DNA from: Bacteroidales bacterium
GTDB taxonomy: Bacteria; Bacteroidota; Bacteroidia; Bacteroidales; UBA932
NCBI GenBank assembly: GCA_017538685.1
Contig: JAFYIK010000210.1
Coordinates: 1 to 18,091, forward strand
Length of the DNA: 18,091 bases
Reading direction: 5' to 3'
How positions within the stretch are numbered: the first letter of the stretch is position 1; every line of letters starts with the position of its first letter. The notes beneath the pieces are model-generated. The model had not been told where the DNA came from and did not search any database. It saw only the letters and a program-made list of their open reading frames with translations. Below, piece by piece: positions 1-7,032 of the stretch. Position numbers and translations under genes: made by a program.

Positions 1-758
1 ACACCTTCTACTATACCACCGACCCGATTCCGGGCGGAGCGAAGCTGACGATCGACGTGGAAACAAAGGAAACTGAGCCCATCCACGCAGCCACCACCGT
101 GCCGGTGAAGCCCTCGTTCACGACCGAGACTTCGTTCATTTCAGGTTCCACTCCTATGATTAAGTTCCACCTTAAGCTGGACGGCAGTATCGAGCCGACC
201 GACCGCTTCGGTATCAGCATCAGGGAGCACGTGACTATATCCTACAGCAACGGGGTCGACCCGTATGAATACTATGAGGACTCCGCACCGGTCGCGCTTG
301 ACATCTCGACCTCATCTTTGAGCGATATTCTCCTGAGCGCGCTTATGCCGCAGCCCCAGCTTTACGTTACCGGTTATCCTGAGACCATAGAGTGCTCCTT
401 CTACGACGGAGAAGATTTCTCCGGCAATGAAATCGACGTGGCGACATTATACACTCCCACCAATATGACCTGGGAGGAAGCCATATGGAAGGAAGACGAA
501 AACGGCAATTGGGAACCATCAGACACCGTGATAGTCACAAGAACCGATTCGCTCAGCGTGAGAGTAGTCCGGATGTCCGACGAATGCTTCGGCTATATGA
601 ACGCGCTCTACAACCAGGAAACGGACATTATGGCTATGGTCGGCCTCAGCCCGGCGCACTTCGCCTACACCAACGTCAGTGGAGGATACGGCGTACTCGG
701 AGGCCTGACCCTTTCGGACAGCCCCTGGTACGACATACAAGATCTAATAAAAAACTAA
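1..758 (+). CDS. DUF4249-family surface/lipoprotein, C-terminal part (5' end outside window)
   Basis: The reading frame is open from the left window edge (first full codon at base 3) to a TAA at 756-758, so about 251 C-terminal residues are visible; the signal peptide and N-terminus are missing. A GTG at 57 is internal, not the start. The C-terminal half resembles DUF4249, a Bacteroidota family of predicted cell-surface lipoproteins often encoded near TonB-dependent receptors. The supporting landmarks are a beta-rich acidic body, the segment SFYDGEDFSGNEI (the family's 'D-x-x-F-G' strand), the segment SVRVVRMSDECFGYMNALYNQ, and the near-terminal FAYTNVSGGYGVLGGLT, which matches the typical 'N(V/I)-x-G-G-x-G-x-F' ending. 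The function of the family is unknown; a role in outer-membrane transport or adhesion is only inferred from context elsewhere. It converges on lpdA and the two stop codons overlap. Confidence 0.7.
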   Translation, partial: TFYYTTDPIPGGAKLTIDVETKETEPIHAATTVPVKPSFTTETSFISGSTPMIKFHLKLDGSIEPTDRFGISIREHVTISYSNGVDPYEYYEDSAPVALDISTSSLSDILLSALMPQPQLYVTGYPETIECSFYDGEDFSGNEIDVATLYTPTNMTWEEAIWKEDENGNWEPSDTVIVTRTDSLSVRVVRMSDECFGYMNALYNQETDIMAMVGLSPAHFAYTNVSGGYGVLGGLTLSDSPWYDIQDLIKN

Positions 759-2089
759 TGCGCCGCTGCTTGGATAACTTCGCCGAGCGTAGGGTGTGCG
801 TGGATAATCGATTGCAGATCGGCTAATGTCGCGCTCTTGTTAAGCAGCGCGGCGATTTCCTGAACGATATCCGCCGAGTGCGGGCCAAAAAGATGGCAGC
901 CAAGAAGGCGGCCGTCTTCTTCGGCGACAATAATCTTGCAGAAGCCCTCGGTGTCGTCCATCGACACGGCCTTTCCGTTCGCTCGGAACATAGACTTCAG
1001 GCACTTGATTGCCAGGCCTTTTTCCTTCGCTTCCTCTTCAGTCATTCCGACTGTCGCCGCCTCGGGCATAGTGAACACCGCCGCGGGGATGATGCTAAAA
1101 TCAATCGAATCTGCAACGCCGCAGATATGGTTCAGCGCACGAAGGCCCTGGAAGGTAGCGGCGTGCGCAAGCATCATCTGGCCCAGCACATCGCCCACGG
1201 CGTACACTCCAGGCAAGTTCGTCTGCATATCAGCATCCACCGTGATGCCCCTGCGGGTAAATTCAATGCCTACGTCGGACAGGTTCAGCGCATCCAGGTT
1301 GGCCCTGCGGCCCACGGCCATAAGCACCTTGTCCGCCTCGACCGACGCCTCGCCGTTCTTGGTCTGATAGCTCACCGACAGTCCGCCGCCGGCCGCTGAA
1401 ATGCCGGTCACCTGCGCTGCCGTCTCGATCGAGATTCCGCGTTTTCCCAGCGCGAGCTTCAGGCGCTTCGCAAGATCCACGTCGAAGCGAGGCAGGATAG
1501 TCGGCGCATATTCCAGCACAGTCACCTCACTGCCGAAGCTCTTGAAAATCGACGCAAACTCCAGGCCTATCACTCCCCCGCCGATAACGGCCAGTCGCTT
1601 AGGCACCTCGGGCAAATCCAGAATCTCGCGCGAAGTAATCACACCGGGAAGGTCCGCGCCCGGAATGGGCAACGAAGCGGAGACCGAACCGACTGCAATA
1701 ATAATCTTGTCGCCGGTGTACTCTTCGCCGTTCACCACCACGGTACGCGAGTCCTTCAGCGAAGCGTGGCCCTCCACGACCGTGATGAGCTTGTTCCTCA
1801 TCAGCATTCCTATGCCATCCTGCAGCTGCTGAACTACAGCCTGCTTGCGCTCGAGAACCTTAGCATACTCGAACGCCGGCGCCTCGGCAATGCCGAGCGC
1901 CTCAGCCTTCTTCATCTCTTCGATGAGTCCGGCGTAGTGGCAGAAAGTCTTGGTGGGAATACAACCCTCGTTAAGGCACGTTCCTCCGAGAGGACCATCC
2001 GTAACCAATGTTACTTCCAACCCTCTTTTCGCAGCCTCAACCGCTGTCTCATATCCGCCGGGCCCGGCGCCGATTATTATTATTCGCAT
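755..2089 (-). CDS. lpdA: Dihydrolipoyl dehydrogenase (L-protein / E3)
   Basis: A flavoprotein of 444 residues that reoxidises dihydrolipoyl groups with NAD+; here it is most likely the L-protein of the glycine cleavage system, since it is the last gene of that cluster, though it may also serve 2-oxo-acid dehydrogenases. The FAD-binding Rossmann motif is GAGPGG at residues 7-12. The redox-active disulfide is in [13 protein letters not shown], with Cys38 and Cys43. The NAD-binding motif is [13 protein letters not shown] around residues 167-179. The second FAD contact is YAVGDV near residue 300. The C-terminal dimer motif HAHPTLGE supplies the catalytic His-Glu pair. The length is slightly short of the usual 460-475. 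The ATG lies inside the end of gcvPB (10-bp overlap), which suggests translational coupling. It ends in TAG at 755-757, overlapping the stop of the convergent plus-strand gene. Confidence 0.96.
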   Translation of the reverse strand: MRIIIIGAGPGGYETAVEAAKRGLEVTLVTDGPLGGTCLNEGCIPTKTFCHYAGLIEEMKKAEALGIAEAPAFEYAKVLERKQAVVQQLQDGIGMLMRNKLITVVEGHASLKDSRTVVVNGEEYTGDKIIIAVGSVSASLPIPGADLPGVITSREILDLPEVPKRLAVIGGGVIGLEFASIFKSFGSEVTVLEYAPTILPRFDVDLAKRLKLALGKRGISIETAAQVTGISAAGGGLSVSYQTKNGEASVEADKVLMAVGRRANLDALNLSDVGIEFTRRGITVDADMQTNLPGVYAVGDVLGQMMLAHAATFQGLRALNHICGVADSIDFSIIPAAVFTMPEAATVGMTEEEAKEKGLAIKCLKSMFRANGKAVSMDDTEGFCKIIVAEEDGRLLGCHLFGPHSADIVQEIAALLNKSATLADLQSIIHAHPTLGEVIQAAAH

Positions 2090-3543
2090 TTCAGAATCGG
2101 ATTACGTGCGGCGGCCGTCTCGTCCGGACGGGAAATCGGGGCGGAATGCGGAGCGGAGTGAAGCACGTCCGGATCCGCGGCCGCCTCACGCGCGATTTCG
2201 TGCATTACGTCGATGAACGCATCCAACGTCTCCTTACTCTCCGTCTCCGTGGGCTCTATCATAAGCGCCTGATGGAAAAGAAGAGGGAAGTAGATAGTCG
2301 GAGCGTGGAAACCGTAGTCCAGCAGGCGCTTCGCCACATCGAGGGTGGTCGCGCCGGGCTTGCCGGTCGCGGAGCCGTCGTCGCTTAGTCCGTCGAACAC
2401 GAATTCGTGCTTGCAGACCGAGGGAATCGGGAGCTTGTAAGCATCCTTCAGGCACTCCTTTACGTAGTTGGCGTTCAGGGTCGCGAGCTTGCCGGCCAGC
2501 TTGATGTTCTGCTTTCCGAGCATCAGGATGTAGGCGTAGGCGCGAAGGATCACGCCGAAATTGCCCATAAACGCGGACACCTGGCCAGCGGCCTTATCAG
2601 CAGAGCGTACGATGTGGAACTTGCCGTTCTCCAGCTTCTCCACGCGCGGCACGGGCAGGCAGTCCGCGAGCTTTTCGCAGACGCCGACGGGGCCCGAACC
2701 GGGACCGCCTCCGCCGTGGGGAGTACTGAATGTCTTATGCAGGTTGATGTGCATCACATCGAAGCCCATATCGCCCGGGCGGACGGTGCCAAGCAGCGGA
2801 TTCATATTCGCGCCGTCGTAGTAGAGCAGGCCGCCGCATTCGTGGACCAGCGCCGCAATCTCGCGTATGTCTTTTTCGAACAGGCCGAGAGTGTTCGGGT
2901 TGGTCAGCATAATGCCGGCGATGTCAGGTCCGAGCAGCGGCTTGAGGGACTCCACGTCCACAAGGCCGTTCTCGCCAGACTTCACCTCCACTATCTCCAG
3001 GCCGCAAACCGCCGCCGAAGCGGGGTTAGTGCCGTGCGCGCTGTCGGGGACTATCACCTTCGTGCGGGCAAGGTCGCCCCTCTGGAGGTGGTAGCTGCGT
3101 ATGATCATAAGGCCTGTGAGCTCGCCGTGGGCGCCTGCGCAGGGATTGAGCGTGAAGCGCTTCATTCCGGTGATGGCGGCGAGGGCCTTCTCCATTTCGT
3201 AATAAACCTCGAGCGCGCCCTGCACGGTGCTCTCATCCTGCAGGGGATGGAGACCCTGGAAGGCTGGCATCGCGGCGATCTCCTCATTGATTTTCGGGTT
3301 GTATTTCATCGTGCAGCTGCCCAGCGGGTAGAAGCCGGTGTCCACACCGAAATTCATCTGGGAAAGGTTTGTGTAGTGGCGCACCACATCCGGTTCGCTC
3401 ACTTCGGGAAGCTTCGGAGCCTCCGTCCTGAGAAGGCCTGCCGGAATCTCGTTCAAAGAGCCCTTGCAGCCGTTGCAAGGAAGGGTATAGGCTGTACGGC
3501 CGGGTTTCGAAAGCTCGAAAATCAGTTTGTCGTAGTACTTCAT
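2080..3543 (-). CDS. gcvPB: Glycine dehydrogenase (decarboxylating) subunit 2, P-protein
   Basis: This is the PLP-carrying half of the split P-protein (487 residues). With GcvPA it decarboxylates glycine and transfers the aminomethyl group to the lipoyl arm of GcvH. Landmarks are [14 protein letters not shown] at 71-84, NPCAGAHGE at 133-141, the PLP-site motif [10 protein letters not shown] at 167-176, [11 protein letters not shown] at 213-223, YYDGANMNP at 241-249, and the Schiff-base lysine Lys270 in [19 protein letters not shown]. The C-terminal tail [20 protein letters not shown] looks family-typical. The gene begins three bases after the gcvPA stop, with an AAGGAGG sequence 8 nt before its ATG. 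It overlaps lpdA by 10 bp. The split PA/PB arrangement contrasts with the single fused GcvP of many bacteria, but is common in other lineages. Confidence 0.97.
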   Translation of the reverse strand: MKYYDKLIFELSKPGRTAYTLPCNGCKGSLNEIPAGLLRTEAPKLPEVSEPDVVRHYTNLSQMNFGVDTGFYPLGSCTMKYNPKINEEIAAMPAFQGLHPLQDESTVQGALEVYYEMEKALAAITGMKRFTLNPCAGAHGELTGLMIIRSYHLQRGDLARTKVIVPDSAHGTNPASAAVCGLEIVEVKSGENGLVDVESLKPLLGPDIAGIMLTNPNTLGLFEKDIREIAALVHECGGLLYYDGANMNPLLGTVRPGDMGFDVMHINLHKTFSTPHGGGGPGSGPVGVCEKLADCLPVPRVEKLENGKFHIVRSADKAAGQVSAFMGNFGVILRAYAYILMLGKQNIKLAGKLATLNANYVKECLKDAYKLPIPSVCKHEFVFDGLSDDGSATGKPGATTLDVAKRLLDYGFHAPTIYFPLLFHQALMIEPTETESKETLDAFIDVMHEIAREAAADPDVLHSAPHSAPISRPDETAAARNPILKCE

Positions 3544-3546
3544 CTT

Positions 3547-4872
3547 CTATCCCTCCTTAACGATTTTAACCAGTGTGTCAATCTCCTCCTTGCTGCGCTT
3601 TTCCGTAACGCAGAAGCTGGCATAACCCTCTTCTGTCTTAAGCGCGGCGAAGAAGCCGGCTGCATAGAGTTTCTTCTGCAGGGCGTCCAGGTCCACGAGC
3701 GGCTTAAGAACGAACTCCTTGAGGAAAGGCTTGTCGAACACGGGCTCGAACTTGCCGGTCTTCAGCAGCTCCTCATACAGATAGTGCGCTCCGGCGTAGG
3801 ATTTTTCATTCACTTCCTTCATTCCCTGCGGGCCCATAAGCGAGAGGTAGACGGTCACATAAAGCGCCATCAGCGACTCGTTCGAGCAGATATTGGAGGT
3901 GGCTTTCTCGCGACGGATGTGCTGCTCGCGCGCCTGCAGGGTCAGCACGAATGAGCGGCGTCCTTCGCCGTCCACCGTCTGACCGACGATACGGCCGGGC
4001 AGCTTGCGCATATAGTCCTTGCGGCAGGCCATAAAGCCCACGGACGGGCCGCCGTAGGTCATCGGGATGCCGAGCGACTGACCGTCGCCCACGGCGATGT
4101 CCGCACCCCACTGCGCCGGGGTCCTGAGCACCGCCAGCGCCGACGGATCGCAGTACTCTGCCAGCACCGCGCCGGCCTGATGCAGCGCATCCGCAAACCC
4201 GGAATGGTCTTCGATTATGCCGTAGCGGTTCACGGACGGGAGGATTGCTCCTGCCACGTCGCCGCTTTCAAGAAGCTTCTTCAGCGCTTCGAGCGAAGTC
4301 TGCCCGCCTTCGAGCGCGATCTCCCCGATCGTGGTCCCGAAGAACTTGGCGTAGGTCCTGATGACATCGAGGACGTTGGGAAGCAGGCCCCTCGACACTA
4401 GGACTGTGTTCTTTTTCTTCGCGCAGGCGACCGCCATACGCATCGCTTCCGCCGCGGCTGTGGGGCCGTCGTACATAGAAGCGTTGCTCACGTCCATCCC
4501 GGTGAGGTTGCAGATCATACTCTGGTACTCGAAGATGTAGCGGAGCGTGCCCTGCGAGATCTCGCACTGGTAGGGTGTGTACGCGGTCAGGAACTCCGAA
4601 CGCGAGAGGAGGTTGGGGATTACTGCCGGCGAATAATGGTCGTACGAGCCGGCGCCGGCGAAGACCTTAAGCTTCGGATTGAGGGCGGCGAGCTTCTCGA
4701 AGAAGTCGCGCACTTCCTGCTCGGAAAGAGCGTCCGGGAGATCGTACTCGCCTTTGTAGAGGAAGTCGGCGGGCACGTCGGAATAGAGGTCCTCGAGCGA
4801 GGCGACCCCTATCCTTTCGAGCATCTGCCGTATATCCTCCCCGGTATGAGGAAAATAAGGGAAATTGCTCAT
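3547..4872 (-). CDS. gcvPA: Glycine dehydrogenase (decarboxylating) subunit 1, P-protein
   Basis: The N-terminal-half subunit of the split P-protein (441 residues). It is a fold-type I aminotransferase-like polypeptide that lacks the PLP lysine and pairs with GcvPB to form the active site. Motifs seen are FAGAGSYDHYSPAVI (71-85), the highly conserved TAYTPYQCEISQGTL (96-110), NASMYDGPTAAAEAM (130-144), GDGQSLGIPMTYGGPSVGF (262-280), LPGRIVGQTVD (291-301) and the ATSNICSN block (324-331). All are characteristic of the family and none appears damaged. Its ATG shares one base with the gcvH stop (TAATG), and gcvPB follows after 3 bp, so the subunits are probably made in fixed ratio from one message. 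Confidence 0.97.
   Translation of the reverse strand: MSNFPYFPHTGEDIRQMLERIGVASLEDLYSDVPADFLYKGEYDLPDALSEQEVRDFFEKLAALNPKLKVFAGAGSYDHYSPAVIPNLLSRSEFLTAYTPYQCEISQGTLRYIFEYQSMICNLTGMDVSNASMYDGPTAAAEAMRMAVACAKKKNTVLVSRGLLPNVLDVIRTYAKFFGTTIGEIALEGGQTSLEALKKLLESGDVAGAILPSVNRYGIIEDHSGFADALHQAGAVLAEYCDPSALAVLRTPAQWGADIAVGDGQSLGIPMTYGGPSVGFMACRKDYMRKLPGRIVGQTVDGEGRRSFVLTLQAREQHIRREKATSNICSNESLMALYVTVYLSLMGPQGMKEVNEKSYAGAHYLYEELLKTGKFEPVFDKPFLKEFVLKPLVDLDALQKKLYAAGFFAALKTEEGYASFCVTEKRSKEEIDTLVKIVKEG
3552..3558 (-). promoter_or_regulatory. Strong Shine-Dalgarno sequence before gcvPB
   Basis: On the minus strand AAGGAGG lies 8 nt before the gcvPB ATG. It is made from the last codons of gcvPA (Lys-Glu-Gly). 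Other starts in this window have no comparable sequence, in line with weak Shine-Dalgarno use in Bacteroidota. It may raise gcvPB translation to match gcvPA, or may simply be a by-product of the family's common C-terminal residues. Confidence 0.45.
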
Positions 4873-5249
4873 TATTTTGCTATTGCTGCGTAGGCTTTGG
4901 CGTCCATCAGGGCTTCGAGCTCGCTTTCGTCGCTCATTTCCACCTTGATGATCCAGTTTTCGAATGCGTCTTCGTTGATGAGTTCTGGAGCGTCCTCAAG
5001 GGCGGAGTTCACCTCCACCACCTTGCCGGAGACCGGAGAATAAAGTTCGCTGGAGGCCTTCACGCTCTCGAGAGCGCCGAAATCCTCGCCCTTCTCCACT
5101 TCGTCGCCTTCGTCCGGGAGATCCACATAGGTGATGTCTCCCATCTCCGCCTGAGCGAAATCAGAGACGCCGATAACGGCGATGTTTCCTTCAACTTTTA
5201 CCCATTCGTGCGATTCGCTGTAGAGCAAACCTTCTGCAATCTTTGACAT
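4872..5249 (-). CDS. gcvH: Glycine cleavage system H protein (lipoyl carrier)
   Basis: A protein of 125 residues, normal size for GcvH, which shuttles the aminomethyl intermediate between the P, T and L proteins on a swinging lipoyl arm. The N-terminal [12 protein letters not shown] (10-21) and the hybrid/barrel-sandwich signature lead to the lipoylation site [17 protein letters not shown], where Lys64 should carry lipoate. The acidic C-terminal helix ends in AKAYAAIAK. It starts 5 bp after the gcvT stop and its own stop overlaps the gcvPA start by one base. No Shine-Dalgarno sequence is present; the leader is A-rich (AAAAAGTAAATACT before ATG), as is common in Bacteroidota. The lipoate ligase two genes upstream is the obvious enzyme to modify it. 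Confidence 0.98.
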   Translation of the reverse strand: MSKIAEGLLYSESHEWVKVEGNIAVIGVSDFAQAEMGDITYVDLPDEGDEVEKGEDFGALESVKASSELYSPVSGKVVEVNSALEDAPELINEDAFENWIIKVEMSDESELEALMDAKAYAAIAK

Positions 5250-5254
5250 AGTAT

Positions 5255-6358
5255 TTACTTTTTATAGTTTGTCTGATAAAAACGCTTCTTGACCACTTCG
5301 CCGGGGAAAACTTTCTTGCGGATGCGGACGTTGAGTTTGGTGCCGAGCGCAGAGTATTCCTTCTTCACGAGAGCGAAGCATATGCTCTTGTCCAGCGAGA
5401 TGGAGTGGTATCCTGTCGTGACCACGCCCACCTCTGTTTCGTCGTCAAGCTCCACCGGGTATCCTGCGCGGGGAATCGCGCGGTCGAAGATCTCGAGTCC
5501 GACGAGCTTGCGCTCCGTCCCCTCGCTCTTCTGGCGCGCGAGCTCCTCTTTGCCGATGAACTCTTCCTTGTCCAGCTTGCAGAACATTGAAAGACCTGCG
5601 ACCACCGGGGAGATTTCGGGCGAGAGTTCGTCGCCATAGAGCGGAAGGCCGGCCTCGAAACGGAGGGTGTCGCGGCAGCCGAGCCCGCACGGAGTCACGC
5701 CGGCCTGGATGAGCTTGTCCCAGATTTCCTGCGTGCCCTTGATATCTGTATAGAGTTCGAATCCGTCCTCACCCGTGTATCCGGTGCGGCTGATGATTAG
5801 CCTTGCGCCGTTCCACTCGCCTTCGGCATACTCATAGAATCCAATTTCCGCGGCTTTGTCAAGCCCCAGGACCTCGATGAGGGTTTTTTCCGCCTCAGGG
5901 CCCTGCACTGCGACCTGGCCCCACACTGCCGACTGGTTGTCGATCTTCACGTCGAAGCCCTTCGAGTTGCTGAGCATCCAGTCCACGTCCTTCTCAATGT
6001 TCGATGCGTTCACTACGGCAAGGAAGTGATCGGGCTCGAACTCGCGGTAGATGATGAGATCATCCACGGTCCCGGCGTCGGGATACAGCATCATTCCGTA
6101 CAGCGCCTGGCCCGGCTTGCTGGTGCGGATGTCGTTAGTGAAGATATGGTTGATGAAACGCTCGGCGTCCGGGCCGCTGATGAAAACTTCGCCCATATGG
6201 GACACGTCGAAGACTCCGACTTTGGTCCTGACGGCAATGTGTTCTTCCGCGATTCCGGAATACTGAATCGGCATATCGAAGCCGGCGAACGGACTCATTT
6301 TCGCCCCCAGCGCGACGTGACGGTCGTGCAAACAAGTTAATTTGATATTCTCTTCCAT
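5255..6358 (-). CDS. gcvT: Aminomethyltransferase (glycine cleavage T protein)
   Basis: A protein of 367 residues that releases ammonia from the aminomethyl-lipoyl group on GcvH and transfers the one-carbon unit to tetrahydrofolate, giving 5,10-methylene-THF. The N-terminal [20 protein letters not shown] (21-40) and [19 protein letters not shown] (47-65) are classic family blocks. [10 protein letters not shown] (96-105) contains Asp100, matching the catalytic aspartate near position 101 in E. coli. Later motifs are [34 protein letters not shown] and the C-terminal [19 protein letters not shown] barrel ([19 protein letters not shown]). The start ATG lies inside the 3' end of lplA (22-bp overlap). 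A TAAATTTG octamer ends 7 nt before the ATG. Confidence 0.97.
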   Translation of the reverse strand: MEENIKLTCLHDRHVALGAKMSPFAGFDMPIQYSGIAEEHIAVRTKVGVFDVSHMGEVFISGPDAERFINHIFTNDIRTSKPGQALYGMMLYPDAGTVDDLIIYREFEPDHFLAVVNASNIEKDVDWMLSNSKGFDVKIDNQSAVWGQVAVQGPEAEKTLIEVLGLDKAAEIGFYEYAEGEWNGARLIISRTGYTGEDGFELYTDIKGTQEIWDKLIQAGVTPCGLGCRDTLRFEAGLPLYGDELSPEISPVVAGLSMFCKLDKEEFIGKEELARQKSEGTERKLVGLEIFDRAIPRAGYPVELDDETEVGVVTTGYHSISLDKSICFALVKKEYSALGTKLNVRIRKKVFPGEVVKKRFYQTNYKK

Positions 6359-7032
6359 AAGTTTTCAAATTTAACGATTTTTTCGATATCGTCAGCGGTG
6401 AGTTTCAGCTCCCCGTCGCAGAATTTTTCTTCGAAATAACGCCTCAAGCCGGCCGCGTCCATCTGCAACCCCAGCGACTTCAGATTGACCACCCTCTGGC
6501 GCACCGACTGCACTCCGTGTTTGGAGAGTTTCTCCTGAGAAGGAGTGGTCGCTTTCTCCAGCGCGTCGAAGTCAAGGTCGTAGAGCATAGTTCCGTGCAC
6601 TATCGTCGCGCCCGGGAGGGCGAAGCAGGCGTTGCCGGAGACTTTGCGGTCGCTGACCAGGATGTCGTTGTGCGCGGTTGTCACCGCATCGAAGCCGAGA
6701 TCCCTGAGCGCGCCCGCCACCATATCCAGAAAACGGGCGAACACTTCCTCCACTCCCCTTTCCGGCGTGATATAAGACAGCATCACGTTGCCGGCGTCCG
6801 AGTAGACGCATCCGCCGCCGCTCTTCCGGCGAACCACTTCTATTGCGTGCTCGCGACAGTATTCGAGATTGACTTCATTTTCTATTATCTGATTCCGGCC
6901 GCAGATGACGGTCGGAGGAGATTGCCAGGTGAAGAAAAGGTCTTCTCCGACGCCCTGCGCAAGATATTCTTCCGCTGAGAGGAAGAACGTAAGGCGCCTG
7001 GGAGCGCAGTCAGGGATGACGACCTTTTTCAA
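6337..7032 (-). CDS. lplA: Lipoate-protein ligase A family protein (TTG start)
   Basis: A biotin/lipoate ligase-fold protein of 231 residues that attaches lipoate to a lipoyl domain through lipoyl-AMP. Motifs are NQIIENEVN (48-56), the nucleotide-binding RRKSGGGCVYSD (68-79), GNVMLSY (81-87), and DRKVSGNA (128-135) with the conserved catalytic Lys130. It lacks most of the C-terminal accessory domain of E. coli LplA (about 338 residues), so it may be a minimal ligase, may need a partner, or may instead be an octanoyl/lipoyl transferase of the same fold. The start is inferred: TTG at 7030-7032 directly follows the dnaE TAA in the same frame, and the next in-frame Met is at residue 84, past the active-site motif. 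Its place at the head of the gcv genes points to GcvH as substrate. Confidence 0.88.
   Translation of the reverse strand: MKKVVIPDCAPRRLTFFLSAEEYLAQGVGEDLFFTWQSPPTVICGRNQIIENEVNLEYCREHAIEVVRRKSGGGCVYSDAGNVMLSYITPERGVEEVFARFLDMVAGALRDLGFDAVTTAHNDILVSDRKVSGNACFALPGATIVHGTMLYDLDFDALEKATTPSQEKLSKHGVQSVRQRVVNLKSLGLQMDAAGLRRYFEEKFCDGELKLTADDIEKIVKFENLWKRISN
6366..6373 (-). promoter_or_regulatory. Possible -7 element TAAATTTG upstream of gcvT
   Basis: The octamer TAAATTTG lies in the 3' end of lplA, ending 7 nt before the gcvT ATG. A CTG, one base off TTG, sits 19 bp upstream. If used, it would give a nearly leaderless gcvT transcript and uncouple gcvTH-PA-PB-lpdA from dnaE-lplA. It also encodes part of the LplA C-terminus (Lys-Phe-Glu), so chance occurrence is possible. 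Confidence 0.3.

Noticed and set aside
57..59. GTG at 57 as start of the first plus-strand gene
   Set aside because: The frame is open to the left edge with similar sequence; the gene is truncated by the window.
226..236. CACGTG in the DUF4249 gene as another parS
   Set aside because: Flanks (GGAG...ACTA) do not match the TGTT/AACA arms of the consensus.
2066..2090. AATAAT triplet repeat at the lpdA start
   Set aside because: It encodes the normal Ile run of the FAD-binding beta strand ([12 protein letters not shown]); no sign of a phase-variable tract.
2407..3954. 515-codon plus-strand open frame opposite gcvPB/gcvPA
   Set aside because: Low-complexity His/Val/Leu/Arg-rich shadow of the real genes, no family motifs; GC-rich third positions keep antisense frames open.
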